A stretch of 64,000 bases of DNA from Filosporella fistucella. Its lineage: Eukaryota; Ascomycota; Leotiomycetes; Helotiales. Positions 11,942 to 24,474 of this stretch are shown here, one piece after another. Within the stretch, counting starts at the first letter, position 1, and each line of letters starts with the position of its first letter. The stretch is from assembly GCA_030077755.1 (NCBI GenBank), contig JAQJZZ010000004.1:1240001-1304000 (forward strand). Direction: 5' to 3'. The notes below the pieces were generated by a model. It saw nothing but the letters and a program-made list of their open reading frames with translations. It was not told where the DNA came from and did no database searches. A program made the position numbers and the translations under genes.

Positions 11942-13934
11942 ATGACTGTGATATTCGAGAAACTCACAATCCGCAGCCAGCCTTCCGCCACCCTCTATCA
12001 CCTTCCCGATGAGATCTTGCAACACATTCTCCTCTATTGCCCGCCACAAGATGTCATTCTCAGCATCCAAAGAGTCTCCAAAAAGTTCAAGCGCTTGGGT
12101 AGTGAAGGTCTGCTCTGGAGATATCATTGTCGGTGGGATTTTAAATATTGGGATGCAAGGCACAATATCGAAAGGAAGTTTTCATCCGCTGCTGGAGCTG
12201 TAGATTGGAGAGCTCTCTATGTACACAGGAAGACGGTTGATCTACAGACAACGGAGCTTCTGGATAGTATCCTCGCAGGTCAAACCAATCGAATATACAA
12301 ATTCAAATCCATTGCCAATTTTGGCTACGATGCAAAGGATACCCTCCTGCGACATTGTCGTACTAGTGAGACTGCTGAAGATGTGCTTTCCAGAAGGTTG
12401 GTATTGACACCTGCCAAAGTTACCCCTGCTAATACTCCTGACAGGTACTATGCAAATGCAGTATTAGATCACGTCCACCGATCAAAAGCCTTAGCAGAAT
12501 GGACAAAGCTCATCGAAGGCGAAGAGGTACCTCTTGAAAGGGCCCTGGGGTGTTTCGATTTGTTCGTCTTGCATGATCAGCACGGAGATCTTTTTGAGGC
12601 GGGTACTATCTTTGTGAGGCTCGACTTAAGGCTGATTAATTTTAGATATCAGAGTTGTTCGACAATCTTGCTTCAAGACTCCGACTGGAATATCCTGGCA
12701 TTGATCAAGAGCCAACACGCAAAAGGGCACTTTCCACAGTCGAGTTTTTACGACGATATGATCTCACTGGCATGTCGTCGGAAGTTGCCTATCGAGATTT
12801 GCAAAACAATTACATTGGAATTGCAATTCAAGACCCCGACCATCCTTCGCTGCCACTCATATCCGTGGCCATCTTTTGTGCCCTAGCCAAGAGGGTTGGC
12901 CTTGATGCCCGGTGCTGCGGCATTCCAAATCATGTCCACGCCATGGTCTATCCCGTTGAACGTGAGGACCTAGACGGCCGCCATCTATCAATTGATGCTA
13001 CACCGGCGGACCCAATGTATCTAGATCCCTACAGGTCACATGAGGAAGTGCCTCTCCACAGCCTCAGGATCATGTTGGCTGAATGGGGTCTTCGTTCAAA
13101 TCAATTTTCTGAGCTCCTCTCGGATGCCAGTGTTGTTAGTGTTGTTCTAAGGACATCTAGGAATATCCTGGCTACTGTCCAAGAATTTAGAGCACAGGCA
13201 GGAAGCCCGAACAACAACGGCCACCCTACAATACGCCTTCATGCTAATCCTTATGCTGACTTGGATAACGCGTTCTACTCTGCTCTGTGGGCGAATTATA
13301 TTTTTGGCAGCCGGCTGAGCCCTGCTGACGGAACACACCAGCGTCAGTTCGTGCCTTTGATTCAAGAGCGATTTGAACGATTATTTCCTGTTGATGCCTC
13401 ACTTATAGAAGAGTACATTTGTCCACTGTACGACGAGTCCGCGGACCAATCCGAGAGTTGGGGGTTGCGAGAAGCGGTACGTGTGGTAAAAATCGCCGAT
13501 CAGACTCCCAAGCAAATCCGTCTACGCGACACAGACGGAGCCCGAAACGGCGTCAAATTCAAAGTTGGGCAGGTCTTCCGCCATAGGCGATATGCATACA
13601 CAGGTGTTATTACGGGCTGGGATATGGAGTGTGGGATGACTTCTGCATGGATCGCACATAACCATGTGGATTCACTATCTAGAGGTCGCCATCAGAGCTT
13701 CTACCACGTACTGTAAGTGAAGCTGAAATGTTGCCGCGTGTGTTGAAGCTTACGATCAGAACATCCAGTGTCGAAGACACCACCATTCGCTACGTAGCAG
13801 AGGAGAACATAGAGATCATTGAGCCAGAAGTTCCATATTCATTGATGAGTCTGGCCGGTCGGTTTTTCAAGCGTTGGGACCAGGAGAGAAAGGTATTCGT
13901 ATCAAACTTACGGGATGAGTATCCCGAAGATTAA
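11942..13934 (+). CDS. FBXO21-like F-box protein with transglutaminase-like and YccV-like domains
   Basis: Exons 11942..12396, 12445..12602, 12653..13712 and 13769..13934 give 612 aa. An F-box lies near residues 18-60 (YHLPDEILQHILLYCPPQDV). The middle matches the SirB1/transglutaminase-like domain (DPDHPSLPLISVAIFCALAKRVGLDARCCGIPNHVHAMVYP). The C-terminal 120 residues match the hemimethylated-DNA-binding YccV/HspQ fold (KFKVGQVFRHRRYAYTGVITGWD, then a Tyr-His-rich strand and EENIEI). This order is that of human FBXO21, an SCF substrate adaptor. The last junction restores HVLVEDTTIRYVAEENIEI. The exon-2 donor/exon-3 acceptor (12603..12652) is the least certain junction, with acceptor CAG. 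It is tail to tail with the UCH gene, 113 bases apart. Confidence 0.9.
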
Positions 13935-14047
13935 AGGCGCAGATCCGAAATGCACTCCATTCTAAGATCTGGCTGTATAGTTTCCAACACGCGCTTGAAT
14001 GTTTTGATAATACCCTTAATGCTGCAGTTTCCCAACTGAGTGAAATG

Positions 14048-15763
14048 CTAGTTACCATGACCAGTGACGACTTCCTTCATGACGCCCGCCTCAGAAAGCT
14101 CCCGAATTGCAAGATACAATGCAGGTGTATGGTCATGCGTCTGGCGCGCAGCTTCGAGGTGCGCAAAGTCAATCTGCTTCAAGCTGTCCATCCACTGCCT
14201 CCTGAGCTCCTTTTGCTCTTCTGTGAGCCTTTCATACAGAGATTTCAATGCATCGTAATCTTCACCCAGCCTGTCAACCCTTGCGTGTGCTGCTCCAGAA
14301 AGAACGGTGCTAGAAATTACATGTTCCGTTAAACCATTCGCCTGGTCGGATGCAGCATCGCCGGCGAAGATCTTATTATCCATGGAAATTCGCCAGTCCT
14401 CCATATGGTTGGACAGCTTTTTTTCAACAGCCAACGACATGGCCATGGTCTCAGCGAGCTTCTTGAATAGTGGCAGGACGGGACTTTGGCACAATGCCAT
14501 CAGGTTCGCCCCATCGTCTCCATATTGAACAGCCCGGTCTTTGATGTTGTCTCGAGCCACCAAAATCCAATTATCGCCCACCGGTCCTGGAAAATGTTAG
14601 GTATGAATCAAAATGGAGGGAAGGTTGGAAATCCGACCAAGGTTGACAGGTTCTCGCTGCAAGCCATCCAGTTTCCAAACATAGCCATCGATAGGGACAT
14701 AGCCAATGAAATGGTATCCCGCCTCTTCCTCATCGGTATATGTCGTTTTCCTCCTGGAATTCGTCTTCGTCTTCTTTGCTGTCTTTCTTTTTGGGGTATA
14801 CCTGGTCTTCAGCCATTTCTCGTAGTCGTTCTTCACACAGAGATCTGCATTCAAGATGTCCATTCTTCTGTACATGATTAATTATGTGGAAATAAAATAC
14901 TCCTATGGCTTACGTACCGAGCAAAGGAGTTGTGGATGCTGCGGATGAAATCGTTACTACTAAGGCATTTGCCTCGATATGGTGGGGTAAGCTTCTCAGC
15001 TTCGGCCTTGAATTGCTGTAGCTCTTCCCCAAGGACGATTTCAGGAACATTCATGACGATATTCAAGAGAGCAATCGTCGCGCAAGCGTTGTTTGTAGTC
15101 TGTTTTATATGAGTAAGGCGGAATGACATTGGTAGTAGAACAAACCTGATTCGCAAACCACACATGCTTAGGACACGTTGGCGTGTCTTCCACTTCCTCT
15201 GCATCATCATCTCTGTACTTGAAGAGGAACACTAAGCCATAAACCGGAGCACTGAAAATCGTCAGCCTTAGATGGAAGATTCAAAGTATGCACGGCGTAC
15301 GGAAGGTAAGATAATGACATGTCATCGAGCCCGAGAAGTTCTTCGATCTTCACATCTTTGACACCATACCTCCGCAGAACATAGTCGAAGAGTACCTGGT
15401 GAACATTAGACGGTTGGAACACAAAATGGCATATTTACTTACAGGGTCAGATTCCAATTCCACCCAGCCCTTCCACGTTCGCCGTTCCTCCTCAGTCAAA
15501 GGCCGCATCACATCATCAATTGGATCAGTGTTTACCTGTACAGATTTTCGTTTGCGCAGATTTCTTTTTGGGGGAGGTGAGTCGTGGTTAGTATCTGTAG
15601 GGCACATATCCCTCTGAAGGGTACGCTTCTGGGTATTTCCAGTCATGTTGAGGTTTGTTTTGTCTGTGGTCTGGTTCAAAGCTTTAGGGCTCATTCGCAC
15701 CCTCGACGATCGTCTCTGCCCTCTTAAGTCCACACCAAAGTCTTCATCTAAGCTATTCGGCAT
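14048..15763 (-). CDS. Ubiquitin C-terminal hydrolase, UCH (peptidase C12) family
   Basis: Exons complement(15443..15763, 15301..15395, 15146..15251, 14918..15099, 14638..14867, 14048..14586) give 490 aa. The UCH domain starts with the segment TWKGWVELESDPVLFDYVLRR. Catalytic Cys is in TTNNACATIALLN (about 180), and the oxyanion Gln is in FANQ just before intron 3. His is in EAGYHFIGYVP (about 287) and Asp in WKLDGL (about 302), 15 residues later as in UCHs. A basic Lys/Thr-rich insertion (PKRKTAKKTKTNSRRK) sits just before the catalytic His, in the crossover-loop region. About 107 N-terminal residues are basic and disordered, and the C-terminal 170 residues are helical, as in the UCH37/BAP1 subgroup. 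The enzyme cleaves ubiquitin adducts. Nuclear location is inference from the basic stretches. Confidence 0.93.
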
Positions 15764-16660
15764 GTTTGGTGGTACGGTGGGTTGGTATGAGTCGAAAGAG
15801 GCGAATACATTTAACACCAATCTTTTAGCGACTTGAGGGTTTGTCTGCTTGATTTGAGATTGGCAATTATGGATTTATGTAGTAGCCAAGGGCAATCAAA
15901 AATGAAACTTTAAAGCGAGAACAAAGACGCTCGCCAGCCGTGAGAAAGGCGCTGGTTTTGAAAAAGGGAATGTTGTTTCAGCGGATGTAGGAGGAAGAAT
16001 GAAGATATTGGAAGGCATCATGCCAACGAAAGCTCGTCTTTAAATTTATCTGAGCTTGTCACGACATATGAATTTTCATGTTTTTCTCATTGCTTTAGTG
16101 TAGACGGGAGTAAAGATTTGAGACTACAGGAGCAGGCCAGATAGAGACAGTGATGAGATGAAGGCAGTGAAGGGACTGAAGGGCGAACATGAAGGCGAAG
16201 GAGGAAAAGGATGGTGAGATCAAGCTGGAAGGTGCTGGGGTTGGTTGGAGTTGGAGTTTGGGGGTTACCGTAGAGTACAAGCCTAGCTACCTAACACCTT
16301 GTTATCCAGGCGAGGGTACTTTACAGAGGACTTGAGGTACCATTCCTTCGCTTCGCTTCGTTACCCAAGTACCTTAGTTCGTGGAGCCTTGAGCTGGCAA
16401 TTATTCGGCAGAAAAAAGAAGAGAGCAACGGCGCGTCGACGCGAATATTCAAACATACCTCTTCAGAGCTTAAGCCAACAACAATACAACTTGCTCCAAC
16501 CTCCAATCTCCGCACTCATCAACCGCCACCCGTCAGCCTCGCTGCCTACGACTTCGACTCTCTGGACTCTTCATTCGAACGCTGTCACGTCGTAGTAGAC
16601 CCAACACCACCTCGACCCAGCTAACTGTAGAAAATAGTTGACGCCTAGGAAGATTATGCC
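15764..16660. promoter_or_regulatory. UCH/POM152 divergent intergenic region
   Basis: This 897-base spacer between divergent genes holds no supportable ORF. It contains pyrimidine-rich stretches on opposite strands toward each gene and a small TTCGC repeat at about 16338-16355. The POM152 leader has a minimal uORF at its end. Confidence 0.45.
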
Positions 16661-16664
16661 ATGA
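16656..16664 (+). promoter_or_regulatory. Minimal uORF (ATG-CCA-TGA) overlapping POM152 start
   Basis: An ATG at 16656 is followed by one sense codon and a TGA at 16662-16664 that overlaps the main start ATG (16661-16663) in a different frame. This geometry could lower initiation at, or allow reinitiation on, POM152. That effect is inference. Confidence 0.5.
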
Positions 16665-19600
16665 ACGAAACTCCACGATTGCGGTCGTCGTACCCGTCGA
16701 CTCCACAGAGCGGTCAACCAGCCACGGAATCTGTGCAATCGAGCCAGAATGGCAAATCCAGGTCTTCGTTGCCAAACCTCCCAGATGCTGCCCCAGCAGC
16801 TGTCTCCTCAAGCACCCCAGTGATACCCGTCAATCTTATCGATGGACCCAGTCAACGCATGTATACATTCGCAATCTATGGCTTGCTACTGGTATGGCGT
16901 CTTTATGACTGGTGGAAGCTGGTGGAAGAGGATACTCATTCTTTGGGATTGTTCTTGAAGTGGTCCACCATCGATATTGTATTCTTGTTCGGTGTCCCTC
17001 TGTTGAGAATTCCGTGGCTTGAGTGGTCAGAAACTACGTCTTTCATGACATGTATCGCGCACACGATGGTGAACGGGATGCTGATGTTTCGGGTTCCTGT
17101 AAGTTTGCTCCGACCATATCCTCATTCCGTGCTAAAATCAATCAGCTCCCAATCGAAGGATGGCTGCTCTTCTTCGCGAAGACGTTTTTCGACAAGGAGA
17201 TGTCAATTTCCGAAAATAGCGTCCGACCTAGCAATATCTTACATAACTCATCCCTCATAATGGGAAAGCAGATAATCAACATATTGCCCGAGGGGTAAGT
17301 CTGAGTAGGCACCGCAAAATATTTCGAGTTTCTGACTGATATAGATCTGCTACTATGAATCCGGACCGCCTTCCTTTCTGTGTCGACAGCGCTCACCCTC
17401 TGGCCCACATCCCCATTTTCTTCAATCAAACCAAGCCCAAACAGGTCGAACTCCTCAGGATTGACTTTGACACGAATTTCAACGAGACTATCGTACTCTC
17501 GCACAAGGAGGTCAACAGCGCGAAAAAGAGCCAGGACGACGGCATCTTGGCCATGGTATATCATGCGAAGAAACCTGGTCTCTACCGCCTCTCGTCAGTT
17601 TTCGACAAGACCAAGCTTGAGGTGCAACGTAGAATTTCTGATACGCTTGTTGTCAATTGCCCAAAGGCAGTTGTCAAATCAACCAACTCAGACAAGTGTC
17701 TTGGTGATCTCTCGGATCTTACCATGGAGATCGAAGGAACACCGCCATTGAAGGTTGTCTATAGCCGGACTGCCAACAACGAACAAAGTGTTCACCATTT
17801 TCAGAGCATTCAGCCCGAGAATTTCGCTTCCCCTCTTCTCGGCTCTACTGCTGTTACTACATTAATCACCACAGGAAATCACGACGTATCATGGGCTCGC
17901 ACGCAGCGGATTTCTGTTCCGCTGAATGAGTCCATGATACCCGGTGGCCGATGGCTGTATTCCATTGACGAAATTCACGATGCCACAGGTAACGTTGCGA
18001 ACTTCTCCTCTGGGGCTGATGATGGTGAGCACATTTACCCAAAGGGCGCCCAGTTGGAACAGGCGTTTATGGTCCACGAACGACCCACTGCACGTTTAAT
18101 GGGGTGTGACTCGCGGAATCCAATCAAAGTTGCAAGTGGCAAGACATTCCAACTTCCTGTTGAGTACGGTTCGCCTGGCCGGACGCCTGATGACACGTCC
18201 CACGTATTGACATGGAAATTCTCCCCGATCAACACTTTGACAAAGAGTGGAGATCATGGATCTGACGTTACACTGGAAGAGTTTGCTGCAAAGTCGGCAC
18301 ACAATAAACCTACTATTCGTGAACCGGGGTTATATACTCTAGTCAGCGTGAAGAGTAAATTCTGCGATGGGCAAGTGAAAGAGCCTGCGTCTTGCTTGCT
18401 ACTCAATCCCCCAGAGCCTGAGTTGGCGATTGTAGCCCACGACATCAATGATAAATGTGCAGGAAACTCAATTGGTCTACTTGTGGATTTGGACTTAATT
18501 GGTACACCACCATTTGTTGTTAGGTACGACATTATCACAAAGAGTGGAGTCCGCTCGGAATACGTTTCTGTACCAAAATTGCGCCACCAGCTTGAACTGA
18601 AGCCTACAGATGCTGGACACTACAGCTACCAATTCACTTCAATTGATGATGCCGTGTACAAAGGCCATTCGATAGGTGGGAAAGAGTTGCACTTGGAACA
18701 GGATGTGAAGCCTCCAGCGTCGGCCCACTTGAGGATACCATCAGGCCCCATAGACGCTTGCATTGAGGAACCGGTCGAGATGAATGTGGAATTTTCTGGC
18801 GAAAAACCCTTTTCGTTGGAGTACGAGCTTGTCCACGAAGGCAAGAGAACGAAAACAAAGATCTCGGATATTGACTCGGACGTTTATAAGATCAAAACCG
18901 ATGCATTACTCAGGGGTGGAGAATATTCTCTTTCCCTGACTAGTGTGCAAGACAAGACTGCCTGCAAGATATTCTTGAATAGTGAAGCAAAATTTTCGGT
19001 AAGACGGCAACGACCCAAGGCCTCCTTCGGCACTATAGAGAGAAAATATCATACAGTTGAAGTCGAGGGCAAAGATATTGCACTGCCAATCCGATTGACC
19101 GGCCGCCCACCATGGAGTCTCAAATACCGCAATGTAAATGACACCTCTGGCAAAATTCTGGGCAAGACGGCGAGATCTACAAACGATGTTATCAAGGTTG
19201 ATCAACGCGGTATTTATGAGATACTGGACGTCTCTGATGACCAGTGTCCTGGAACGGTCGACGTTGCGGCCTCTACTTTCGGGGTTGAATGGTTTCCCCG
19301 GCCGCAAATCAAGCTTGCAGATACTGCCGTTCTCATACCCGATGGCAAAAAATTTGTGAAGCGAGAGGTTTGTGAAGGCGATGTGGATGCTGTTGAAGTC
19401 AGCCTTATCGGTGAGTCGAAATTGCTGCAACTTGTGGTGCTCAACGACTCATGAATTCTAGGTTCTTCGCCATATAACGTCAAGTACCGTGTCGGCTATA
19501 AGCCAGAGCATGGGTCCAGCTCCTTGATCAACAGAGAATTTGAAGCGGCACTGGGACAGGCAACAATAGCTATGGACACCAGTAAGGCCGGGAAATATGT

Positions 19601-20567
19601 ATACGAGTTCTCTGAGCTGTCCGATGCTTTATATGACCATGACGCGAAGAAATTTGCTCCATTGATACTCGAGCAGAAGGTCAATCGAAAACCATCGGCA
19701 CACTTCATCAAACCTGGCCAGTCCTACAAATATTGCAAGGAAGAATTGGCTGGCGATGAAGTAATCCCCATAAAACTTGAAGGGACTCCCCCATTCAATC
19801 TTGAGGTAGATATCAAACACCAAAGCCGCCCAAAACCAGAAAGAGTCACTATCCCGAGCGTTGAAACGAACCACTTCGACTTTCGAATACCACACCGATT
19901 CTTATCACTTGGCATTCATCAGGTCAGTGTTCACAAAGTCCGAGATGCAAATGGTTGTCAGCAGAAAACAGAATACAGTGCACCCCACGTTCAAGTCCAG
20001 GTTTACGACGTTCCCACCATATATCCTCTGGATTCGCGTACGGACTACTGCGTTGGCGAACGCATCGCATACACACTCTCTGGCACTGCACCTTTTGAAA
20101 TATTTTACACTTTCGAGGGCGTACAAAGGAGAGCAAAGTCCCCCAATACGACATTTCGACGCATTGCAGAAAAGCCTGGAAATTTCACCATCACTGGGGT
20201 TTCCGACAAGGCAAGTGAATGTAAAGCTCGGACTAATATATCGAAATTGATTCACGAAATGCCAAGTGTGAAGATCAGTAAGGGACGGCAGCTTGAGGTT
20301 GATATCCATGAAGGCGGGCATGCAGAGATCCTTTTCGAGTTTTGGGGGACGCCGCCCTTTGAATTTACGTACACCAGGAGCACAAATGCTCGGAAAGGGC
20401 AGAAGTCGCAGGTTCTAGAAACGAGACATGAGGTGTCATATGAGCATAGCATGTCGATATCATCCTCCCAGGAAGGCACATACGAGGTGGTGGCAATCAA
20501 AGATAAGTTCTGCTCCTTTTCCACACAGAGAGCAGAGGAGAGGAAGCAGAGGCTGCTCCAGTTTTGA
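16661..20567 (+). CDS. POM152: Nuclear pore membrane protein POM152
   Basis: Exons 16661..17098, 17146..17294, 17345..19410 and 19462..20567 give 1252 aa, close to the usual length of about 1250-1340. A Ser/Pro-rich nucleoplasmic N-terminus (about 60 residues) precedes hydrophobic segments (MYTFAIYGLLLVW, IDIVFLFGVPLL, SFMTCIAHTMVNGMLMF). Exon 2 gives the conserved LPIEGWLLFFAKTFF block. The remainder is a lumenal series of Ig-like repeats, seen as recurring GTPPFxxxY and AGxYxYxFxSxxD motifs, for example GTPPFVVRY, GTAPFEIFY and GTPPFEFTY. POM152 forms the lumenal ring anchoring nuclear pores. The junction 17294/17345 restores LPEGSATMNPDRLPFC, a family landmark. The protein ends after CSFSTQRAEERKQ. 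Confidence 0.95.
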
Positions 20568-20728
20568 AAAGGTTGCCCAAATGTTTAATATCATAGCGCG
20601 GCGTTGGGAATGGTCATGACCCTCGGTTTGTTTGATTATACAAGATATCTGTTCGAATACCAATGTTATACATAAGAGGCATATAGCGTACACAAGATTA
20701 TCTTTGAAGTGCTGATAGTCTCATCGTC

Positions 20729-21820
20729 TTATCCTCCTGGCCGCTCCAGCTCCTTCAGGTATTCTAACTCAAACCTATACCTTCTTCCTTTATTCCAATT
20801 CAAACCCCAATTGATCTCCCCCGTGTCGACCTTCACTGCCCTGAGCACTCTCATGCCATCTAGTATAAATCGCTTTTGCTCCCACGTAAATGTCTGGGGA
20901 GGTTCTTGCCAACTAATTCTCAGGCTCTGAAGGTTAGCTCCCGACAGCCACTTTCCTAGCTTTTTGACTCCCTTCCTCACTTCCGCAATTCTTGCATCAG
21001 CCTCCACTTCCCCTGGTTTGCTGGTCCGTTTCTCGTTTCCCAGGTGAACGGATATGTGGATGTGTTTTATCGACGAAGTGAGCTCGGAGGAGAGAACCAA
21101 ATCCGAGCGCTGTGTTTTGTGGAGCCAGATATTGTAGTCGACAGTAACGTGGATCGTCTGAGTTGAACAGCCGTACAATAGAGGTAGTGCCTCTGAGCGA
21201 ATTTGGTGGTTGAGTAACAGAATATTAGTGGGTATAGGTTGGGTCAAGAGAATATGGTTCTGCAATTGGCGGGGATGGGGACCGCGGAGGGGTGGATCGC
21301 TCGGGGCGGGGAGAAGGAATGTATATATGAGTTGGCGAATTTCCGAAGGGAGACGAAGCAGCAGCGGTGAAGGGGCTGAGTGGATGGATGCGGTTGTCAA
21401 GGCAAATGGCAATGTCGATGTCGATGTCGCTGATGGCTCACGGGGCGTGCACGGTGTAACTGTAGCTGTAGCCGTGGGCGTGGCCGTAGGGGCGGGCAAA
21501 GCATAAGGATTTCGGGCGTACTTCTGGAGAGCCAGAAAGTGAGCGCGGAGATCTTGTTTGCGCAAGCCCCAGACGGCATCCTCTGGCATCTGAAGAATGG
21601 CTTGCATGCTTCGAAGTACTGGTGCTTTTGAGTGCATCGATGAGCTGATCCGGGGTGAAGTGCAAATACGTTTGGCAGGGGGGACGTGGTGAGAGTGTGA
21701 ATGGGAGCGAGGGTGAGGATGGATCGATTCTGCATCTGAATTTGATGTTGGTACATGGGTTGGTGAAGTTATTGATGTGGACATCGAGGCAGGAGGTAGT
21801 GAGGGAGCAGGACCAGTCAT
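20729..21820 (-). CDS. Fungal DUF7730/F-box-like domain protein
   Basis: A single exon of 363 aa. The chosen start MTGPAPSLPPAS is the first ATG of the frame; the frame is open upstream but lacks another ATG. The N-terminal third is Ser/His/Pro-rich (HPHPRSHSHSHH) and includes Thr/Ala repeats (PTATPTATATVTP). From about residue 155 it matches the domain found in many filamentous fungi: LLRLPSEIRQLIYTFLLP, then NHILLTQPIPTNILLLNHQIRSEALPLLYG and a C-terminal segment with LSGANLQSLRISW. The molecular role is unknown; some such proteins resemble F-box proteins in their first helix pair. It is convergent with POM152. Confidence 0.75.
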   Translation of the reverse strand: MTGPAPSLPPASMSTSITSPTHVPTSNSDAESIHPHPRSHSHSHHVPPAKRICTSPRISSSMHSKAPVLRSMQAILQMPEDAVWGLRKQDLRAHFLALQKYARNPYALPAPTATPTATATVTPCTPREPSATSTSTLPFALTTASIHSAPSPLLLRLPSEIRQLIYTFLLPAPSDPPLRGPHPRQLQNHILLTQPIPTNILLLNHQIRSEALPLLYGCSTQTIHVTVDYNIWLHKTQRSDLVLSSELTSSIKHIHISVHLGNEKRTSKPGEVEADARIAEVRKGVKKLGKWLSGANLQSLRISWQEPPQTFTWEQKRFILDGMRVLRAVKVDTGEINWGLNWNKGRRYRFELEYLKELERPGG

Positions 21821-22657
21821 GGCTAAAGGGACGAATTGGCAAAGGATTGTGCTGGAGAGAGTAATCACTAGCCGCTCTGCATCGAGATACAATCCGATCC
21901 TGGGCTTCACTCGAGCTGTCTCATCCAGATCCAGAATATTAGCACTTGGAAATTGCCTATGAGGTGTGGTGGTACAATGTCGCAGATATGTAATGGCAGA
22001 TTGGGATAAGAATGAGACCGATTGGACGCTGGATCCAGACTCTCAGCAGTTGACGTCGAGTGTTGTTTCGCGAGACCAATGTTTGTTTTTAAGTCTTCGC
22101 AGACAGTCTAGGAGGAAATAGATCCATCAGATAAGATTAGCCTGGCCTGGACCTGCAGGTAGACCGGCATTTCGTGGACTTCTAGAAGTCTCACATCAAG
22201 AGTTTCTTTTAACAGGTCACCTTTTCCGTGCTAGTCGGCATACATTTCCTTGGCTTGAACGTTCTAGATAATTTCCTGCAGAGGAACGTGTTTGTGTAAA
22301 GTATCCAATTCTTGAAGCTGTTATAAATATACCGAATGTGCTTTTACTCCCTCCGAGTGTGACGTAGATGGTGCATAGAGGCAAGCACTCAAAAACATAT
22401 CTTGGCCACAGTGATTCTACCTGTCAATGACAATCAATTTTGCTCCATGCCCGATGTTTCGTCGGATTCTATAGAGTTTCAAGCTTTCAACAGCTTGTAC
22501 TTTATGAGAATCCATCGGATTGGTGAGGTTCGTCTCATTTGATAGTCTACCCTCGATAGCGTGGACAACCTCATCCAGCAATGCCTGCATTCATTTGCAT
22601 ACATAGAAAACAAACCCAAAACGCCATATTCATACAACTCGCAAGATACCCAGTGGC
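21821..22657. other. Intergenic 837 bases, no feature recognised
   Basis: The region lies between the DUF7730-like gene's promoter and the P450 3' end. I see only short unrelated ORFs, no RNA gene and no repeats. Confidence 0.4.
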
Positions 22658-24474
22658 TTATACTGCATGGACTCTGACCTTAACCCCATTTCCACTGCAA
22701 TTGGTGAGCGTAAGATTGTGCCGTACTACCGGATCCGTCTCCAACGACTCCATCTTATCGAAGCGTTGGAGGAGACGGACGGTAACATAGCTACTTTCGG
22801 TCAGAGCAAATTGCTGTCCAATACAGATTCGAGGGCCGCCATTGAACTATTGACGTTAGTCGGGCTCGGAGGAAGTACAAAAGGGCCCTGTCGGCCATTT
22901 GAAGACAAAAGTTGACACGATTCTAGCGCAGTACGAATCTCCATAGTGAGATCTTGGACTTTCGATGAAACTTACCGGGAGAAACTCCCAACCCACCCTC
23001 CGGCCTTCCCACCGTTCTGGCTTGAATTCATCGGCGTCTTCCCCCCATATATCTCTTCTGCGATGCATAGCATGAACGGAGTAGTCCACCATTGTACCTT
23101 TTGGGACAAATATCTTCGACTGCCCATCTCTTCCTCCTCCCCTGGGCAGGGTTGTGTTCTTATTCGCAAAGCGACTCTGGTAACGAGTTAGCTAAACAAC
23201 TATCATGAAGGACCGGGGAAGTGGGGGCGTTTACAGCTGAACTGTCTACACGATATCTTGATATGAGAAATTAGACTTACATTGATAGGTACCACAGGAT
23301 ATAGCCTCAACGCTTCATTGTTACAATATTGCAAAAACTGGCAACTCTTTAGCTGGGAAAAGGTAATCTCAGATGGATTATCGTAGGTTCCAAATTGCTC
23401 AACAACAACATCTCGTAATTTCTTGTATCGAGCTGGATCTCGAGCAAGACACATGAACAGCCACCCTAAAAGCGATGCGGTTGTATCCCGACCCGCAAGC
23501 AAGATATGGAGCAATTGTGAGCGAAGTTCGATAGGATCACGGGTTTCTGCTGCCAGTGCCTCGAGGAAAACATATTTCTGTTTGGTAGTTCCCTTTTCTA
23601 ACTCCTTCTCCCGAATTTCTTGAGACAATGCGAGTCGAACGAAGTGATCGATGAATTCGTTACAAATCCGGGCAGATTCCTTGAAACCTGTTGGATTTAC
23701 TAACCAATACATATTTGCGAATCGTGCCCGAGTCGCAAGCGCCATTTGCCCTTTGTCGAAAGCAGTTGCAAAATCAGACGACGGTAGTGCTGCTTGCCTA
23801 CCATCACCGTGGTTCAGCTCTGGAACAAGGCGAATTTGTGAATCCACAGACTCTCCAAAAAGGAACTCGGAGGCAGAATCTAAAGTCAGTCTGAAGAAAA
23901 GGACTTGCAGGTCAACGCAGTCGGTCCAGTTGTCTGGCTTCAGTGAGAGATTCAATGCTCTCATCATGTTCTGCACATGGTTTTCCTCCAGATTCAGGTC
24001 TGACACCTGCTCCCTGGCAAACTGTGGACGCATCATAGCGCGCGAATGTTCCCATTCTGGGCCATCCTGAGTGAAGATACCATTGCCCAATAATGGCCAG
24101 AAGTTCCCCCTCCTCAGAGGGCCTAGTTCGAAATCTTTGAACTGGGTCGCAAGAAGTGCCTGTACGTTCTTTTCATCGGCGGTGAAGAAGTTGTGGGAAC
24201 CCAAGACACTGTATTTATAGGTTATGGCACCGTTGTCGTATGTGCGTTGGATCGTATCGACTGGGAAAAGTTTCGCTTTGTCGGCAGCCATAGCCCGAAT
24301 TATTTGATCGATGCCAAATGGGTACTTGTTGTGCTGTGTTGGCGGATCCTCACACTTAAGTTCCCGAGCTCTAGCAGCATTTTGTCGGGATATGATAATG
24401 CTGGCGATGATAGAATATAAGACCCAGGCTACACCAGCCCAAGTAGCCGCAGCCAACACTGAAGAGATTGCCAT
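22658..24474 (-). CDS. Cytochrome P450, CYP52-like (fatty acid/alkane hydroxylase type)
   Basis: Exons complement(23281..24474, 22976..23176, 22658..22846) give 527 aa. An N-terminal membrane anchor (about residues 4-28, AAATWAGVAWVLYSIIASIII) targets the ER. Diagnostic motifs are LGPLRRGNFWPLLGNGIFTQDG with WEHSRAMMRPQF, the I-helix AGRDTTASLLGW, the ExxR helix EALR, and the PERF-like EFKPERWEG. The heme loop FNGGPRICIGQQFAL (axial Cys about 473) starts exon 3. VPINSRFANKNTTLPRGGG across the first junction is a hallmark of the CYP52 clan. These enzymes are heme monooxygenases, often omega-hydroxylating alkanes or fatty acids, and need a P450 reductase. The substrate here is unknown. No biosynthetic neighbours are present, so a catabolic role is more likely than a cluster role. 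Confidence 0.93.
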
